A DNA stretch of 64,000 bases from Myxococcus sp. CA023 (GTDB lineage Bacteria > Myxococcota > Myxococcia > Myxococcales > Myxococcaceae), in assembly GCF_010998615.1 (NCBI RefSeq), contig NZ_JAAEAH010000041.1:1-64000 (forward strand). Direction: 5' to 3'. The notes beneath the pieces were generated by a model. That model was not told where the DNA came from. It did no database searches and was given only the letters and a program-made list of their open reading frames with translations. A program made the translations under genes and the position numbers. The first letter of the stretch is position 1. Each line of letters starts with the position of its first letter. Below, piece after piece: positions 56,390 to 64,000 of the stretch.

Positions 56390-56663
56390 GGTGCTACTCC
56401 ACGGGATTGGACTGCGGGTGTGCCACGCCCGCGCGCCAGCAACGGACACCGCCAGGACATGGAGGGGCCGCCACGGGTGCGTGGGAATGGAAGGAGCGTG
56501 CGCGGAGCACGAAACACAGGCGCCGTGAGACAGCTCAGCCGGCGTGGGCGCAAAGCCGCAATGACTCACAGCCCGCGCGGAGCGGACGGAGTCTGTCTGA
56601 CTTTAGCGGACGGGCAACCTCACACGGCGCAACAGGCCGCCTGAGCGAGCAAACTCCCGGGCC

Positions 56664-57098
56664 TCACGCGCGCGGCGGAGACGCCTTGGGAGCCAGGTAC
56701 AGACGGGCGACGGGCTCCGCGTGGAAGCGGAACACCGCCAGCGCGGGCTCGGAGCGAGCGGGCGCGACCAGGAGGGACGGCGTGTCCTGCTGCGGAGGCG
56801 GAGCCTCCCGCCGGAAGAAGGCGTGGACACAGTGGGCGTCGGAGCCGTGGGAGTCCGCCTCCGTGCTCTTGGAGGCGAGCCGCACGTCGTCGAAGGACGC
56901 CTCGACGTGACCGGCGACGTGGGCGTCACCAGCCTCCACGTGCATCACCTCACCATGCTCCAGGCACGTGGCGTGCTGGACCAGGGCGAAGTGCATCACG
57001 CTCCCCATGTACGCCAGCACGCACACGAGCGCGAACGGCAGCGCCAGCCGGCGCGACCGGACGGAACTCACGGGCTGGTGATAGGTGGAGCGGCTCAC
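56664..57098 (-). CDS. Small membrane-anchored His/Cys protein, paralogue of 46988-47413
   Basis: 144 residues from GTG 57098; an ATG at 57155 in frame adds a poorly related N terminus. One hydrophobic helix (LALPFALVCVLAYMGSVMHF) is followed by a region with many His and two or three Cys (HATCLEHGEVMHVE, DAHCVHAFF) and a tail ending LYLAPKASPPRA. That tail matches APKASPP in the zinc-operon gene. A metal-handling role is inferred. Direct repeats lie just upstream (57136-57178). Confidence 0.65.
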   Translation of the reverse strand: MSRSTYHQPVSSVRSRRLALPFALVCVLAYMGSVMHFALVQHATCLEHGEVMHVEAGDAHVAGHVEASFDDVRLASKSTEADSHGSDAHCVHAFFRREAPPPQQDTPSLLVAPARSEPALAVFRFHAEPVARLYLAPKASPPRA

Positions 57099-57135
57099 GT
57101 CAGGGCATTCCCGGTCGAACGGCGTCTGCGGTTGT

Positions 57136-57178
57136 AAGCCAGACAGGCCGTTCACGCAAGCCAGACTGTCTCACGCAA
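57136..57178. repeat. Direct repeats upstream of the second His/Cys gene
   Basis: AAGCCAGAC occurs at 57136-57144 and again at 57158-57166, exactly 22 bases (two helical turns) apart. TCACGCAA occurs at 57152-57159 and 57171-57178. The interleaved pair could be binding sites for an activator. The rest of 57156-57436 contains no gene I can support, only G/C-rich DNA with a run of eight G near 57325. Confidence 0.4.
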
Positions 57179-57436
57179 CATTCGCCAGGAAACATCCCCC
57201 CGGCGAACAAGCAACAGCAACCCAGCAACAAAAGCAACCAGAGAGCCCTGTCCAGCGCCGCTGTCCGGGTGTGCCCCGGAGAGGCCGGTCCCAGGCCCGG
57301 CGGGCGGCCAAAAGCCACCGAGGGGGGGGTCCTGTTCCGACGGGAGGCACCGGGCCCGTGGACCGGTGGACCCGTCCAGGCGTAGGGTGCGCGCCGCCCG
57401 GAAGACGCCCGGGCGTACCATCGAGGTCACGACTTC

Positions 57437-58909
57437 GTGCAAGAGTTCATCGACGCGCTCCGGAGCCAGGCACGCCACATCGCACCCGACCTGGCGCGAA
57501 TCGCCTACCAGCGGGGCCTCGCCGTCACGCGACCGGACGGGACCACCCACCCCATCCCCATCACCGCCACGCCCGTGGTGCTGGACGCCGCGGAGATTCG
57601 CCGCCGCTCGGAGCTGTCCGCCCGCCTGTCCTCCGCCACGGTGAAGATGGCGCAGGCGCAGCTCCAGGGCGCGGACGCGGAGTCCCTGCTGGGCGCCCTC
57701 TCCCCTCTCGAGCGCGTGCTCGCCGAGCGCACCTGGCGCCAGTCCACCCGGCTGGCCACCACGCGCGTGGACTACTTCGTCGCGGGCGGCACGCCGTGGG
57801 CGTTGGAGGTCAACGCCACCATCCCCGCCATGCAGGGGTACTCCGACATCGCGGCCCGCACCTTCATCGAGGTGGTGGGCCGCTACTTCCGCTATCCGGA
57901 GAAGTCCCTGCACGCCCTGCTGTCGCTCAACGGCAGCAACGCGCTGGCGTTGTACCGGGCGCTGCTGGACGGCTACGCGGCCGAGCGCAACGGCCGGATG
58001 CCGGACACGGTGGCCCTGCTGTGCCGCCGCAACGACGCCCAAATCACGGAGCTGCGCTGGCTGTGCGAGCGCTTCCGCGAGTTCGGCGCGGACGCGGACC
58101 TGGTCCATCCGGACGAGGTGTCCGGTGACGACGCCTTCGTGGCCCACGGCAAGAAGTACGACCTGGTGTACCGGCACCTCTTCGTCCGGCGCCTGGAGGA
58201 GTCCCCCTCCCCCTGGGTCGAGGACTTCCTGGGCACCGTGCCCGGCAAGAAGGCGGTGTTCCTCAATCCCCCCGCCTCGCAGGTGGAGGTGAAGCTGACT
58301 TTCGCCCGCCTGTCGCAGGCCCTGGCCGAGCCCGCACTGGCGGAAGCCGCGCGACTCACCGGCGAGGAGTTGGAGGCGGTGCGCGCGTCCGTGCCGTGGA
58401 CGCGAACGTTCCAACCCGGCCCGACGCAGGGCCCCGACGGCGAACGCGTGGAGGACCTGGTGGCCCTGGTCGCCGCGACGCCGGCGCGCTTCGTGCTCAA
58501 GCGGGCCTGGGACTATGGCGGCCGAGCCGTCTTCCTGGGCCGCTCCGCGGGCACCGTCCCCTACACGGAGCGGGTGCAGGCGGCCTATGGCGCGCCGATG
58601 ACGTGGGCGGAGCTGTGCGCGCGAACGGCGGCGGACACGGCCGGCGGAGGCTTCGTGGTGCAAGAGGTGGTGGACTCGCCGACTGAGGAGCACCTGCTCT
58701 GCGAGCCCAACGGCACCGTGCGGCCCACGTCCTTCTTCGTGGACTACTCCGCCTATGCCTCCGTGGGCCTGGCGCGGCAGCCCGCGTGGGGCGGTGTGTG
58801 CCGCGGGTCCATGTCGGAAATCGTCAACATCGTCGGCGGTGGCGGGGTGTTGCCGCTCATCACCTCTGAAGTCGCCTCCAAGCTCCTGATGGCGTGGAAG
58901 GCCTTCTAG
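57437..58909 (+). CDS. Circularly permuted ATP-grasp-type protein
   Basis: 490 residues, GTG start. Motifs recall permuted ATP-grasp ligases: WALEVNATIPAMQGYSDI (metal/ATP Asn-Glu region), FVLKRAWDYGGRAVFLG (ATP lysine and glycine loop) and FVVQEVVDSP, followed by FFVDYSAYAS...WGGVCRGS. Such enzymes form peptide-like bonds by acyl-phosphate chemistry, e.g. glutathionylspermidine synthase. No partner such as a transglutaminase-like or alpha-E protein is adjacent, so the product is unknown. No signal peptide. Confidence 0.65.
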   Translation: MQEFIDALRSQARHIAPDLARIAYQRGLAVTRPDGTTHPIPITATPVVLDAAEIRRRSELSARLSSATVKMAQAQLQGADAESLLGALSPLERVLAERTWRQSTRLATTRVDYFVAGGTPWALEVNATIPAMQGYSDIAARTFIEVVGRYFRYPEKSLHALLSLNGSNALALYRALLDGYAAERNGRMPDTVALLCRRNDAQITELRWLCERFREFGADADLVHPDEVSGDDAFVAHGKKYDLVYRHLFVRRLEESPSPWVEDFLGTVPGKKAVFLNPPASQVEVKLTFARLSQALAEPALAEAARLTGEELEAVRASVPWTRTFQPGPTQGPDGERVEDLVALVAATPARFVLKRAWDYGGRAVFLGRSAGTVPYTERVQAAYGAPMTWAELCARTAADTAGGGFVVQEVVDSPTEEHLLCEPNGTVRPTSFFVDYSAYASVGLARQPAWGGVCRGSMSEIVNIVGGGGVLPLITSEVASKLLMAWKAF

Positions 58910-58966
58910 GCCGTTGACCCGATTTCAGGGGCCGCGCCCTCCCTCCTCACACCACAGGAGGAAGGG

Positions 58967-60121
58967 ATGACCTCAGCAGTGCAGCGGTGTCTCGGCGCGT
59001 CGCTCGCCGTCGTGTCCATGTTGTGCGCCAGCGTGGCCCTGGCGCACGGCTCCATGGAAGTACCTCTCAGCCGCGTCTACAGCTGCTTCAAGGAAGGGCC
59101 GGAGACGCCGAAGTCCGACGCGTGCAAGGCGCTCATCCAGGCCGGTGGCACGCAGGCGCTCTACGACTGGAATGGCGTGCGGCAGGGCAACGCCAACGAC
59201 AGGCACCGCGACATCATTCCAGACGGAAAGCTCTGCAGCGCCGCGAATGAAAGCCACCGGGGCCTGGACCTCGCGCGCATGGACTGGCCCTCCACGCTCA
59301 TCACCCCGGACACCCAGGGCCGCTTCGAGTTCGTCTTCCACGCGACCGCCGTGCACGCCACCGGCTACTTCCGCCTCTACGTCACGCGCGAGGGCTACAA
59401 CCCGGCGCTCCCGCTCAAGTGGTCGGACCTGGAAGCGAATCCCTTCTGCTCCATCACCCACGTCTCCGCCCAGAACAACCGCTACCGGCTCAACTGCCCC
59501 TTCCCTCAAGGGAAGACGGGCGCGCATGTCATCTACGGCATATGGCAGCGCTCGGACAGCCCGGAGGCCTTCTACGCCTGCACCGATGTGAAGTTCAGCA
59601 ACACCCCGCCGCCGCCCTCGTCGTGGAAGGAGCTGGGCCAGGTGCAGGCGCGTGAAGACCTGCCCGCGGGGAGTTCGGTGACGCTGCGCGTGTTCGACGC
59701 GCAGGGCGCTGACGCCGAATCCCATGTGCATCCCCTGGCCACGGCCACGCCGGCGGCCCAGTGGATTCATGCGCTGGCGCAGCGGGTGAACGGCGCGTCC
59801 AGCCGCGTGCAGGTGGGCGTGCTCGACGCTTCGGGACGCGTGAATCCCGTGAAGGACGCGCTGGGCAACCGCGTCTACGCGCGTGAGACAGGCTACACCT
59901 TCCAGGTCGACATCATGAAGCCGCCGCCGGGTGGCGGTGGCGAGCCTGTCTACCCGTCTGGGATTGAGGGCTATGCCGCGGGCACCGTGGTGCGGGGCAC
60001 CGACGGGCTGCGCTATCGTTGCAAGCCCTTCCCCTACTCTGGCTGGTGCAAGGGCTCCGCGCTGCATTACGCGCCGGGCACGGGCTTGAACTGGCAGGAC
60101 GCGTGGGAGCGCATTCCCTAG
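58967..60121 (+). CDS. Secreted AA10 lytic polysaccharide monooxygenase with C-terminal chitin-binding module
   Basis: 384 residues. The signal peptide ends VALA, leaving His27 as the mature N terminus, half of the copper histidine brace. The second brace His is probably H130 in AVHATGYFRLYVT, which aligns with ARHSTTSWRYF of CBP21. A linker domain and a C-terminal CBM5/12-like module rich in aromatics (RYRCKPFPYSGWCKG...WQDAWERI) follow. It oxidises chitin or cellulose chains at the surface, helping predation on fungi or biomass use. A terminator hairpin follows. Confidence 0.88.
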   Translation: MTSAVQRCLGASLAVVSMLCASVALAHGSMEVPLSRVYSCFKEGPETPKSDACKALIQAGGTQALYDWNGVRQGNANDRHRDIIPDGKLCSAANESHRGLDLARMDWPSTLITPDTQGRFEFVFHATAVHATGYFRLYVTREGYNPALPLKWSDLEANPFCSITHVSAQNNRYRLNCPFPQGKTGAHVIYGIWQRSDSPEAFYACTDVKFSNTPPPPSSWKELGQVQAREDLPAGSSVTLRVFDAQGADAESHVHPLATATPAAQWIHALAQRVNGASSRVQVGVLDASGRVNPVKDALGNRVYARETGYTFQVDIMKPPPGGGGEPVYPSGIEGYAAGTVVRGTDGLRYRCKPFPYSGWCKGSALHYAPGTGLNWQDAWERIP

Positions 60122-60136
60122 AGCCCGCGCGGGACC

Positions 60137-60162
60137 TGGGCCGGCGTGCAGGCGCCGGCCCA
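60137..60162. terminator. Hairpin between LPMO and first propeller lipoprotein
   Basis: A perfect 10-bp stem (60137-60146 with 60153-60162) and a 6-base loop lie between two convergent genes. It is the first of three related hairpins in the array. Confidence 0.7.
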
Positions 60163-60225
60163 TGCCCTTGAGAAACGCCGCCTCGCCCGCGGACCACCAC
60201 CGGCGAGGCGTGTTCCATCAACGCA

Positions 60226-61518
60226 TCAGCGCTGGCGCGTGAGCGGCAGGGCGGGCACGTCCTTCACCTGCGCCTGGTGCGTCACCCGCGTGCCCAGGAT
60301 GAAGTGCGGTTCGAGGGGATCGAACGTCTCCTGGCCCGAGTAGACAACGAAGAACTTGCCGCCCCCATAGGCGACATCCGGCAGGTACTCCTGTGGCAGG
60401 TCCCCGGTGGAGATAGGGAAGCCCGAGGGGTCCCACACGTCCCCGTTCTCGCCCCACCGCGCACCCCAGACGGCGTGCGGGCCGTCGCGCCTGTCGTCCC
60501 AGACGACCAGGGACTTGTCGTTGTGGTGGGCAAGACGCGGTTCGGCCTGCGCGCCCGCGGCGGTGGAGATGGGGATGCCGTCGGGGTCCTTCACCATGCC
60601 TGTCTTGCTTACGCGCGCGCCGAAGATGTCCGGGTTCCCATTCCGCTCATCGGTCCAGACCACCTGGTAGTTCTTGTGCGTCCACTCCACGTCAGGCGTC
60701 GTCTGGGCGCCCTCCGCCTGGGAGATGGGGAAGCCGGTGCCGTCGAGGATGGTGCCGTCCTCCTTCACCCTGTTGCCGTAGATGTCCGCGTTCTCCGGGC
60801 CTTGGCCGTGCTCGTCGGACCAGACGACCAGGAACTCCTTCGTCTTGTTGTTCCAGGTCGGAGACGCGTCATTCGCGAAGTTGGGGAAGGCGCTGAGCGT
60901 CTGGTCGGCCGTATCGAGGACGACGCCATCCTTCGTCACCCGCGTGAAGTAGATGACCCTCTCGTCGTCACCGGAGATGGTGTACGTCACCAGGCAGATT
61001 TTCGGGGAGCAGGCGACTCGCACCGGGCCGAAGGATTCGTCCGTCGAGATGACGTTGAACACCGGGCCCACCACGGTGCCGTCGGGCTTCACGCGCACAG
61101 CGTCGACACCATTCAGGCTCTCCCAGACGACGAAGAAGTGCGTCCCGTTGAAACCGATGCCGGGCCGGAATCCTTCGACATCTCCGATGTTGATGCGGAT
61201 GTCATCCTTGTCGAGCACGGTGCCATCCGGCTTCACCCGAGTGCCGTAGATGCCGCCGGTTCGCACGTCGGTCCAGACAGCGAGGAACTTGCCCCCACCG
61301 TACTCAACCGCTGGCAAGAAGCGCGCCAGCGGGGCGGGCTTGGCGTACCCCCGGCTTTCCTCAAGCACGTTCTCGGCGCTCATTTGCGCCTCGGCCTCCG
61401 ACTCCGTCGTCACGTCCTCCACGCCGCCCAGCTCTTCCTGTTCCGGCGCCACCCCGCAGCCGACCAGCATGGACCCGAACACCAGCCCGGCAATGCCAGC
61501 CTTCACTTCCCGCTTCAT
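60226..61518 (-). CDS. Beta-propeller lipoprotein, array copy 1
   Basis: 430 residues. Ribosome site GGGGAGG 6 bases before ATG 61518. Lipobox MLVGC, then an acidic linker. Seven repeats of ~50 residues follow the pattern (F/Y/L)-x-V-x-(W/Y)-x-D...I-x-G-x-R-V-x-x-x-G-x-V-x-D (e.g. FLAVWTDVRTGGIYGTRV, YQVVWTDERNGNPDIFGARV, SLVVWDDRRDGPHAVWGAR), so a seven-bladed propeller is likely. It has one Cys pair in VACSPKICLV. It should sit on the outer membrane or in the periplasm; such propellers bind proteins or glycans. Its ligand is unknown. Confidence 0.82.
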   Translation of the reverse strand: MKREVKAGIAGLVFGSMLVGCGVAPEQEELGGVEDVTTESEAEAQMSAENVLEESRGYAKPAPLARFLPAVEYGGGKFLAVWTDVRTGGIYGTRVKPDGTVLDKDDIRINIGDVEGFRPGIGFNGTHFFVVWESLNGVDAVRVKPDGTVVGPVFNVISTDESFGPVRVACSPKICLVTYTISGDDERVIYFTRVTKDGVVLDTADQTLSAFPNFANDASPTWNNKTKEFLVVWSDEHGQGPENADIYGNRVKEDGTILDGTGFPISQAEGAQTTPDVEWTHKNYQVVWTDERNGNPDIFGARVSKTGMVKDPDGIPISTAAGAQAEPRLAHHNDKSLVVWDDRRDGPHAVWGARWGENGDVWDPSGFPISTGDLPQEYLPDVAYGGGKFFVVYSGQETFDPLEPHFILGTRVTHQAQVKDVPALPLTRQR

Positions 61519-61660
61519 GTGCAGCCTCCCCTTCGCGAACAGCGGCGCAAAGCTGGGGACCTACACGCCCGTCACCAGCCACCCGTGGGGCGCAGTTCGG
61601 ATAAGGAGGTGGACAGGAGCATCGAGCCGCCGCCCCTGCCATCGCCCCAATGCGCTTCGG

Positions 61661-61751
61661 GGAGAGCATCTCCAACCCCGCCCTCCGCAGCGTGTACGAC
61701 TCCGCCCGGATGACGTCGTTGGAGAACCGCGAGCTCGGCATGAACCACTGA
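61661..61751 (+). pseudogene. 3' remnant of a plus-strand gene, copy A
   Basis: An open end with the codons for SNPALRSVYDSARMTSLE and then NRELGMNH, stopped at 61749-61751, without any upstream start or domain. It is matched by a second copy at 63380-63467. The 333-base gap 61519-61851 holds this remnant, the upstream region of copy 1 and a hairpin, and nothing else I can support. Confidence 0.6.
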
Positions 61752-61764
61752 GCCTACGCGCAAG

Positions 61765-61796
61765 GCCCGGGCCGGCGTGCATGCGCCGGCCCGGGC
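61765..61796. terminator. Hairpin between remnant A and propeller copy 2
   Basis: A perfect 13-bp all-G/C stem (61765-61777 with 61784-61796) and the loop TGCATG. Strongest of the three array hairpins and placed between converging reading frames. Confidence 0.75.
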
Positions 61797-61851
61797 ATCT
61801 GGGGAACGCCGCCTCGCACGCGGCGAGGCCCTCTCCCTCAACGGCTCAGCG

Positions 61852-63123
61852 CTAGCGCGTGAGCGGCAAGGCGGGCACGTCCTTCACCTGCGCCTGGTGC
61901 GTCACCCGCGTGCCCACGATGTAATGCGGCTCGAAGGGGTCGTAGACGGACTGGGCGGCGTAGACGGTGAAGAACTTGTCAGCCCCGTAGGCGACGTCCG
62001 GCAGGTACTGCTCTGGCAGGCCGTTGCTTGAAATGGGGAAGCCCGAGCCGTCCCACACGTCCCCATCCTCGTCCCACCGCGCGCCCCAGATGCGGTGCGG
62101 GCCGTCGCGCGTATCGTCCCAGACGACCAGGGACTTGTTGTTGTGGTGGGCGATGCGCGGAACGGTCTGCGCGCCCGCGGCGGTGGAGATGGGGATGCCG
62201 TCGGGGTCCTTCACCATGCCTGTCTTGCTCACGCGCGTGCCGTAGATGTCCGGGTTCCCATTCCGGTCATCGGACCAGACCACCTGGTAGTTCTTGTGCG
62301 TCCACTCCACGTCAGGCGACGACTGGGCGCCCTCCGCCTCGGAGATGGGGAAGCCGTTGCCGTCGAGGATGGTGCCGTCCTCCTTCACCCTGTTGCCGTA
62401 GATGTCCGCGTTCTCCGGGCCCTCGCCGTGCTCGTCGGACCAGACGACCAAGAACTCCTTCTTGCTGTTGTTCCAGGTCGACGACGCGTCATATGCGAAG
62501 GTGGCGGAGGCGCTGAGCGTCCGGTCGGCCGTTGAGAGGACGACGCCCTCCTTCGTCACCCGCGTGAAGTAGATGACCGAGAAGTCACCGGAGATGGTGT
62601 ACGTCACCAGGCAGATTTTCGGAGAGCAGGCGACTCGCACCGGGCCGAAGGCCTCGCCCGTCTGGATGGCGCGGAACACCGGGCCCACCACGGTGCCATC
62701 CGGCTTCACGCGCACGCCGTCGACACCGTCCCGGGACTCCCAAACGACGAAAAAGTACTCCCCATTGAAAGCGATGGCCGGCCGCACTCCATTCTCATCT
62801 CCGATGTTGATGCGGATGCCCGCGGTGTCGAGCACGGTGCCGTCGGGCTTCACCCGGGTGCCGTAGATGCCGCCGGTCCGCACGTCGGTCCAGACCGCGA
62901 AGTACTTGCCGTCGCCGTACGCGACCGCGGGCCCGTAGAGCGCCACCGCCACGGGCGTGGAGGAGCCACGGTTTGCATCGAGCCCGGTCTCGGCGCTCGC
63001 TGGCGCCTCCGCCGTCACGTCCTCCACGCCGCCCAGTTCTCCTTGTTCCGGCGCCACCCCACAGCCGACCAGCATGGACCCGAACACCAGCCCGGCAATG
63101 CCGGCATTCACTTCCCGCTTCAT
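61852..63123 (-). CDS. Beta-propeller lipoprotein, array copy 2
   Basis: 423 residues from ATG 63123 (GGGGAGG just upstream, as in copy 1). Same lipobox (MLVGC) and seven propeller repeats, with the linker shortened and changed: it reads AEAPASAETGLDANRG where copy 1 has an acidic stretch. The end is PLTR, five bases shorter in sense because the stop is TAG. It is more diverged from copy 1 near the 3' end than copy 3 is. Function as for copy 1. Confidence 0.82.
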   Translation of the reverse strand: MKREVNAGIAGLVFGSMLVGCGVAPEQGELGGVEDVTAEAPASAETGLDANRGSSTPVAVALYGPAVAYGDGKYFAVWTDVRTGGIYGTRVKPDGTVLDTAGIRINIGDENGVRPAIAFNGEYFFVVWESRDGVDGVRVKPDGTVVGPVFRAIQTGEAFGPVRVACSPKICLVTYTISGDFSVIYFTRVTKEGVVLSTADRTLSASATFAYDASSTWNNSKKEFLVVWSDEHGEGPENADIYGNRVKEDGTILDGNGFPISEAEGAQSSPDVEWTHKNYQVVWSDDRNGNPDIYGTRVSKTGMVKDPDGIPISTAAGAQTVPRIAHHNNKSLVVWDDTRDGPHRIWGARWDEDGDVWDGSGFPISSNGLPEQYLPDVAYGADKFFTVYAAQSVYDPFEPHYIVGTRVTHQAQVKDVPALPLTR

Positions 63124-63289
63124 GTGCAGCCTCCCCTTCGCGAACAACGGCGCAAAGCTGGGGACCTACACGCACGTCACCAGCCTCCCGTGGGGTGCAG
63201 TCCGGATAAGGCGGTGGACAGGAGCATCGAGCCGCCGCCCCTGCGCGCGCGATGCCGGACTCCGGGGCTCAGGGCCTTCGAACAAACGA

Positions 63290-63467
63290 CGGCGGCTTGG
63301 CACGGGGCGCCTGGACGTCTACCAACAGCCCTTCGCCCAGGTCGACACTGCACTACGCGCCAGGCACGGGCCTGACAGAGGCCATCTCCAACCCCGCCCT
63401 CCGAAGCGTGTACGACTCCGCGCGGCTGACGTCGCTGGAGAACCGCGCGCTCGGCCTGAACAACTGA
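63290..63467 (+). pseudogene. 3' remnant of a plus-strand gene, copy B
   Basis: The longer remnant. In one frame it reads RLDVYQQPFAQVD and, after a one-base shift, LHYAPGTGLTEAIS, SNPALRSVYDSARLTSLE and NRALGLNN, then stops at 63465-63467. The broken frame and missing start mark a decayed gene. The strand-like, aromatic sequence recalls the end of a TonB-dependent or other outer-membrane barrel, which is inference. The 469-base gap 63124-63592 holds this, the copy-2 upstream region and two hairpins. Confidence 0.6.
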
Positions 63468-63479
63468 GCGCGCCGCCCA

Positions 63480-63553
63480 GGCCGGCGTGGATGCGCCGGC
63501 CCAAGTCCCTGAGACGAGTCGCCTCGCACGCGGACCGAAGGCAGCGGTCCGCG
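63480..63553. terminator. Two hairpins between remnant B and propeller copy 3
   Basis: GGCCGGCG/CGCCGGCC (63480-63501, 6-base loop) corresponds to the hairpins of units 1 and 2. A second perfect 9-bp hairpin, CGCGGACCG/CGGTCCGCG (63529-63553), is present only here. Confidence 0.65.
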
Positions 63554-63592
63554 TGGTGGTCGGCCAGCGGAGCTGGCCTCTCCTTCAACAAC

Positions 63593-64000
63593 TCAGCGCT
63601 GGAGCGTGAGCGGCAGGGCGGGCACGTCCTTCACCTGCGCCTGGTGGGTCACCCGCGTGCCCAGGATGAAGTGCGGTTCGAAGGGCTCGAACGTCTCCTG
63701 GCCCGAGTAGACAACGAAGAACTTTCCGCCCCCATAGGCGACATCCGGCAGGTACTCCTGTGGCAGGTCCCCGGTGGAGATAGGGAAGCCCGAGGGGTCC
63801 CGCACGTCCCCGTTCTCGCCCCACCGCGCACCCCAGACGCGGTGCGGGCCGTCGCGCGTGTCGTCCCAGACGACCAGGGACTTGTCGTTGTGGTGGGCAA
63901 GACGCGGTTCGGCCTGCGCGCCCTCTGCGGTGGAGATGGGGATGCCGTCGGGGTCCTTCACCATGCCTGTCTTGCTTACGCGCGCGCCGAAGATGTCCGG
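63593..64000 (-). CDS. Beta-propeller lipoprotein, array copy 3 (5' end outside window)
   Basis: The last ~135 residues of a third copy, open to the window edge on the minus strand. It includes the repeats SLVVWDDTRDGPHRVWGAR and FFVVYSGQETFEP and ends PLTLQR. By eye about six bases differ from copy 1 over the last ~215 bases of the gene, many fewer than between copies 1 and 2. Confidence 0.8.
   Translation of the reverse strand, partial: PDIFGARVSKTGMVKDPDGIPISTAEGAQAEPRLAHHNDKSLVVWDDTRDGPHRVWGARWGENGDVRDPSGFPISTGDLPQEYLPDVAYGGGKFFVVYSGQETFEPFEPHFILGTRVTHQAQVKDVPALPLTLQR

Larger units (their letters stand above)
60122..64000. repeat. Tandem array of three (or more) propeller-lipoprotein units
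   Basis: Three units in direct order each hold the same order of elements: a G/C hairpin (ggccggcgtg-n-atgcgccggcc type), then a minus-strand lipoprotein gene, its upstream region, and the 3' end of a broken plus-strand gene. Unit 1 is 60122-61751, unit 2 is 61752-63467 and unit 3 starts at 63468 and leaves the window. The units differ by scattered substitutions and small gaps, so the duplication is not very recent. Confidence 0.85.

Noticed and set aside
60040-60100. Remnant B as a broken copy of the LPMO end
   Set aside because: Both share LHYAPGTGL over ~27 bases, but sequence on both sides differs, so this short match may be chance.
60122-64000. Insertion sequence or integron as the cause of the tandem array
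   Set aside because: No transposase, integrase, attC-like site or flanking target duplication seen; the hairpins are placed as terminators.

Overview
This is high-GC chromosomal DNA from a delta-proteobacterium of the Myxococcaceae (Myxococcus or a close relative). Coding density is high, third positions are strongly G/C, and many genes overlap by 4 bases (ATGA or GTGA). The diagnostic gene is at 601-4947: a pseudo-receiver domain followed by a giant coiled coil, the layout of the gliding-motility protein AglZ. An unlinked Hanks-type kinase, a secreted alpha-2-macroglobulin, several lipoproteins and a lytic polysaccharide monooxygenase fit a predatory, gliding soil bacterium.

Layout. 1-5.3 kb: the end of an acidic protein, aglZ with internal coiled-coil repeats, twin terminator hairpins and a convergent small membrane protein. 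5.5-13.8 kb: a MoxR ATPase with a patatin-like lipase, ilvE, an AAA ATPase with a Fic-fold protein that has lost its catalytic histidine, and a DHH phosphoesterase coupled to a cysteine desulfurase. 13.8-16.1 kb (minus): a small hypothetical, a Ser/Thr kinase and an exported TPR protein. 16.2-19.2 kb: a 6S RNA candidate in front of 5-formyl-THF cyclo-ligase, then a YmdB-like phosphodiesterase and tyrS. 19.2-27.1 kb: a secreted EndoU-type RNase, a 2,009-residue alpha-2-macroglobulin and rlmE. 27.2-30.5 kb: two small genes, dctA and a long-chain-type acyl-CoA dehydrogenase. 30.8-35.7 kb: an RND efflux operon (adaptor, pump, MarR). 35.8-44.2 kb: a secreted hypothetical, lipid genes (CaiB, SCP2, acyl-CoA ligase), a divergent response regulator/kinase pair, tatA and an RpoH-like sigma factor. 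44.4-46.9 kb (minus): a Rieske protein, folE and a glcD-like oxidase. 47.0-52.3 kb: a six-gene zinc-type uptake operon with an outer-membrane barrel and a His/Cys-rich lipoprotein. 52.3-57.1 kb (minus): an isochorismatase-like hydrolase, a three-gene unknown operon and a second His-rich locus. 57.4-64 kb: a permuted ATP-grasp protein, an AA10 LPMO and a tandem array of at least three beta-propeller lipoprotein genes separated by terminator hairpins and broken gene ends.

How parts connect. The acyl-CoA dehydrogenase and SCP2 genes each carry a near-identical palindrome (TTGATTY-NN-RAATCAA) just upstream, suggesting one lipid regulator. The znu operon faces away from the Rieske-folE-glcD operon across 124 bases. 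A paralogue of its first gene lies about 9.5 kb downstream beside another His-tailed lipoprotein. The strongest leads for unusual biology are the EndoU protein with all three catalytic positions at the spacing of the eukaryotic family, the catalytically degenerate Fic protein locked to an AAA ATPase, the zinc locus with its undescribed His-rich parts, and the propeller-lipoprotein array. No CRISPR array, tRNA, rRNA, insertion sequence or prophage was seen.
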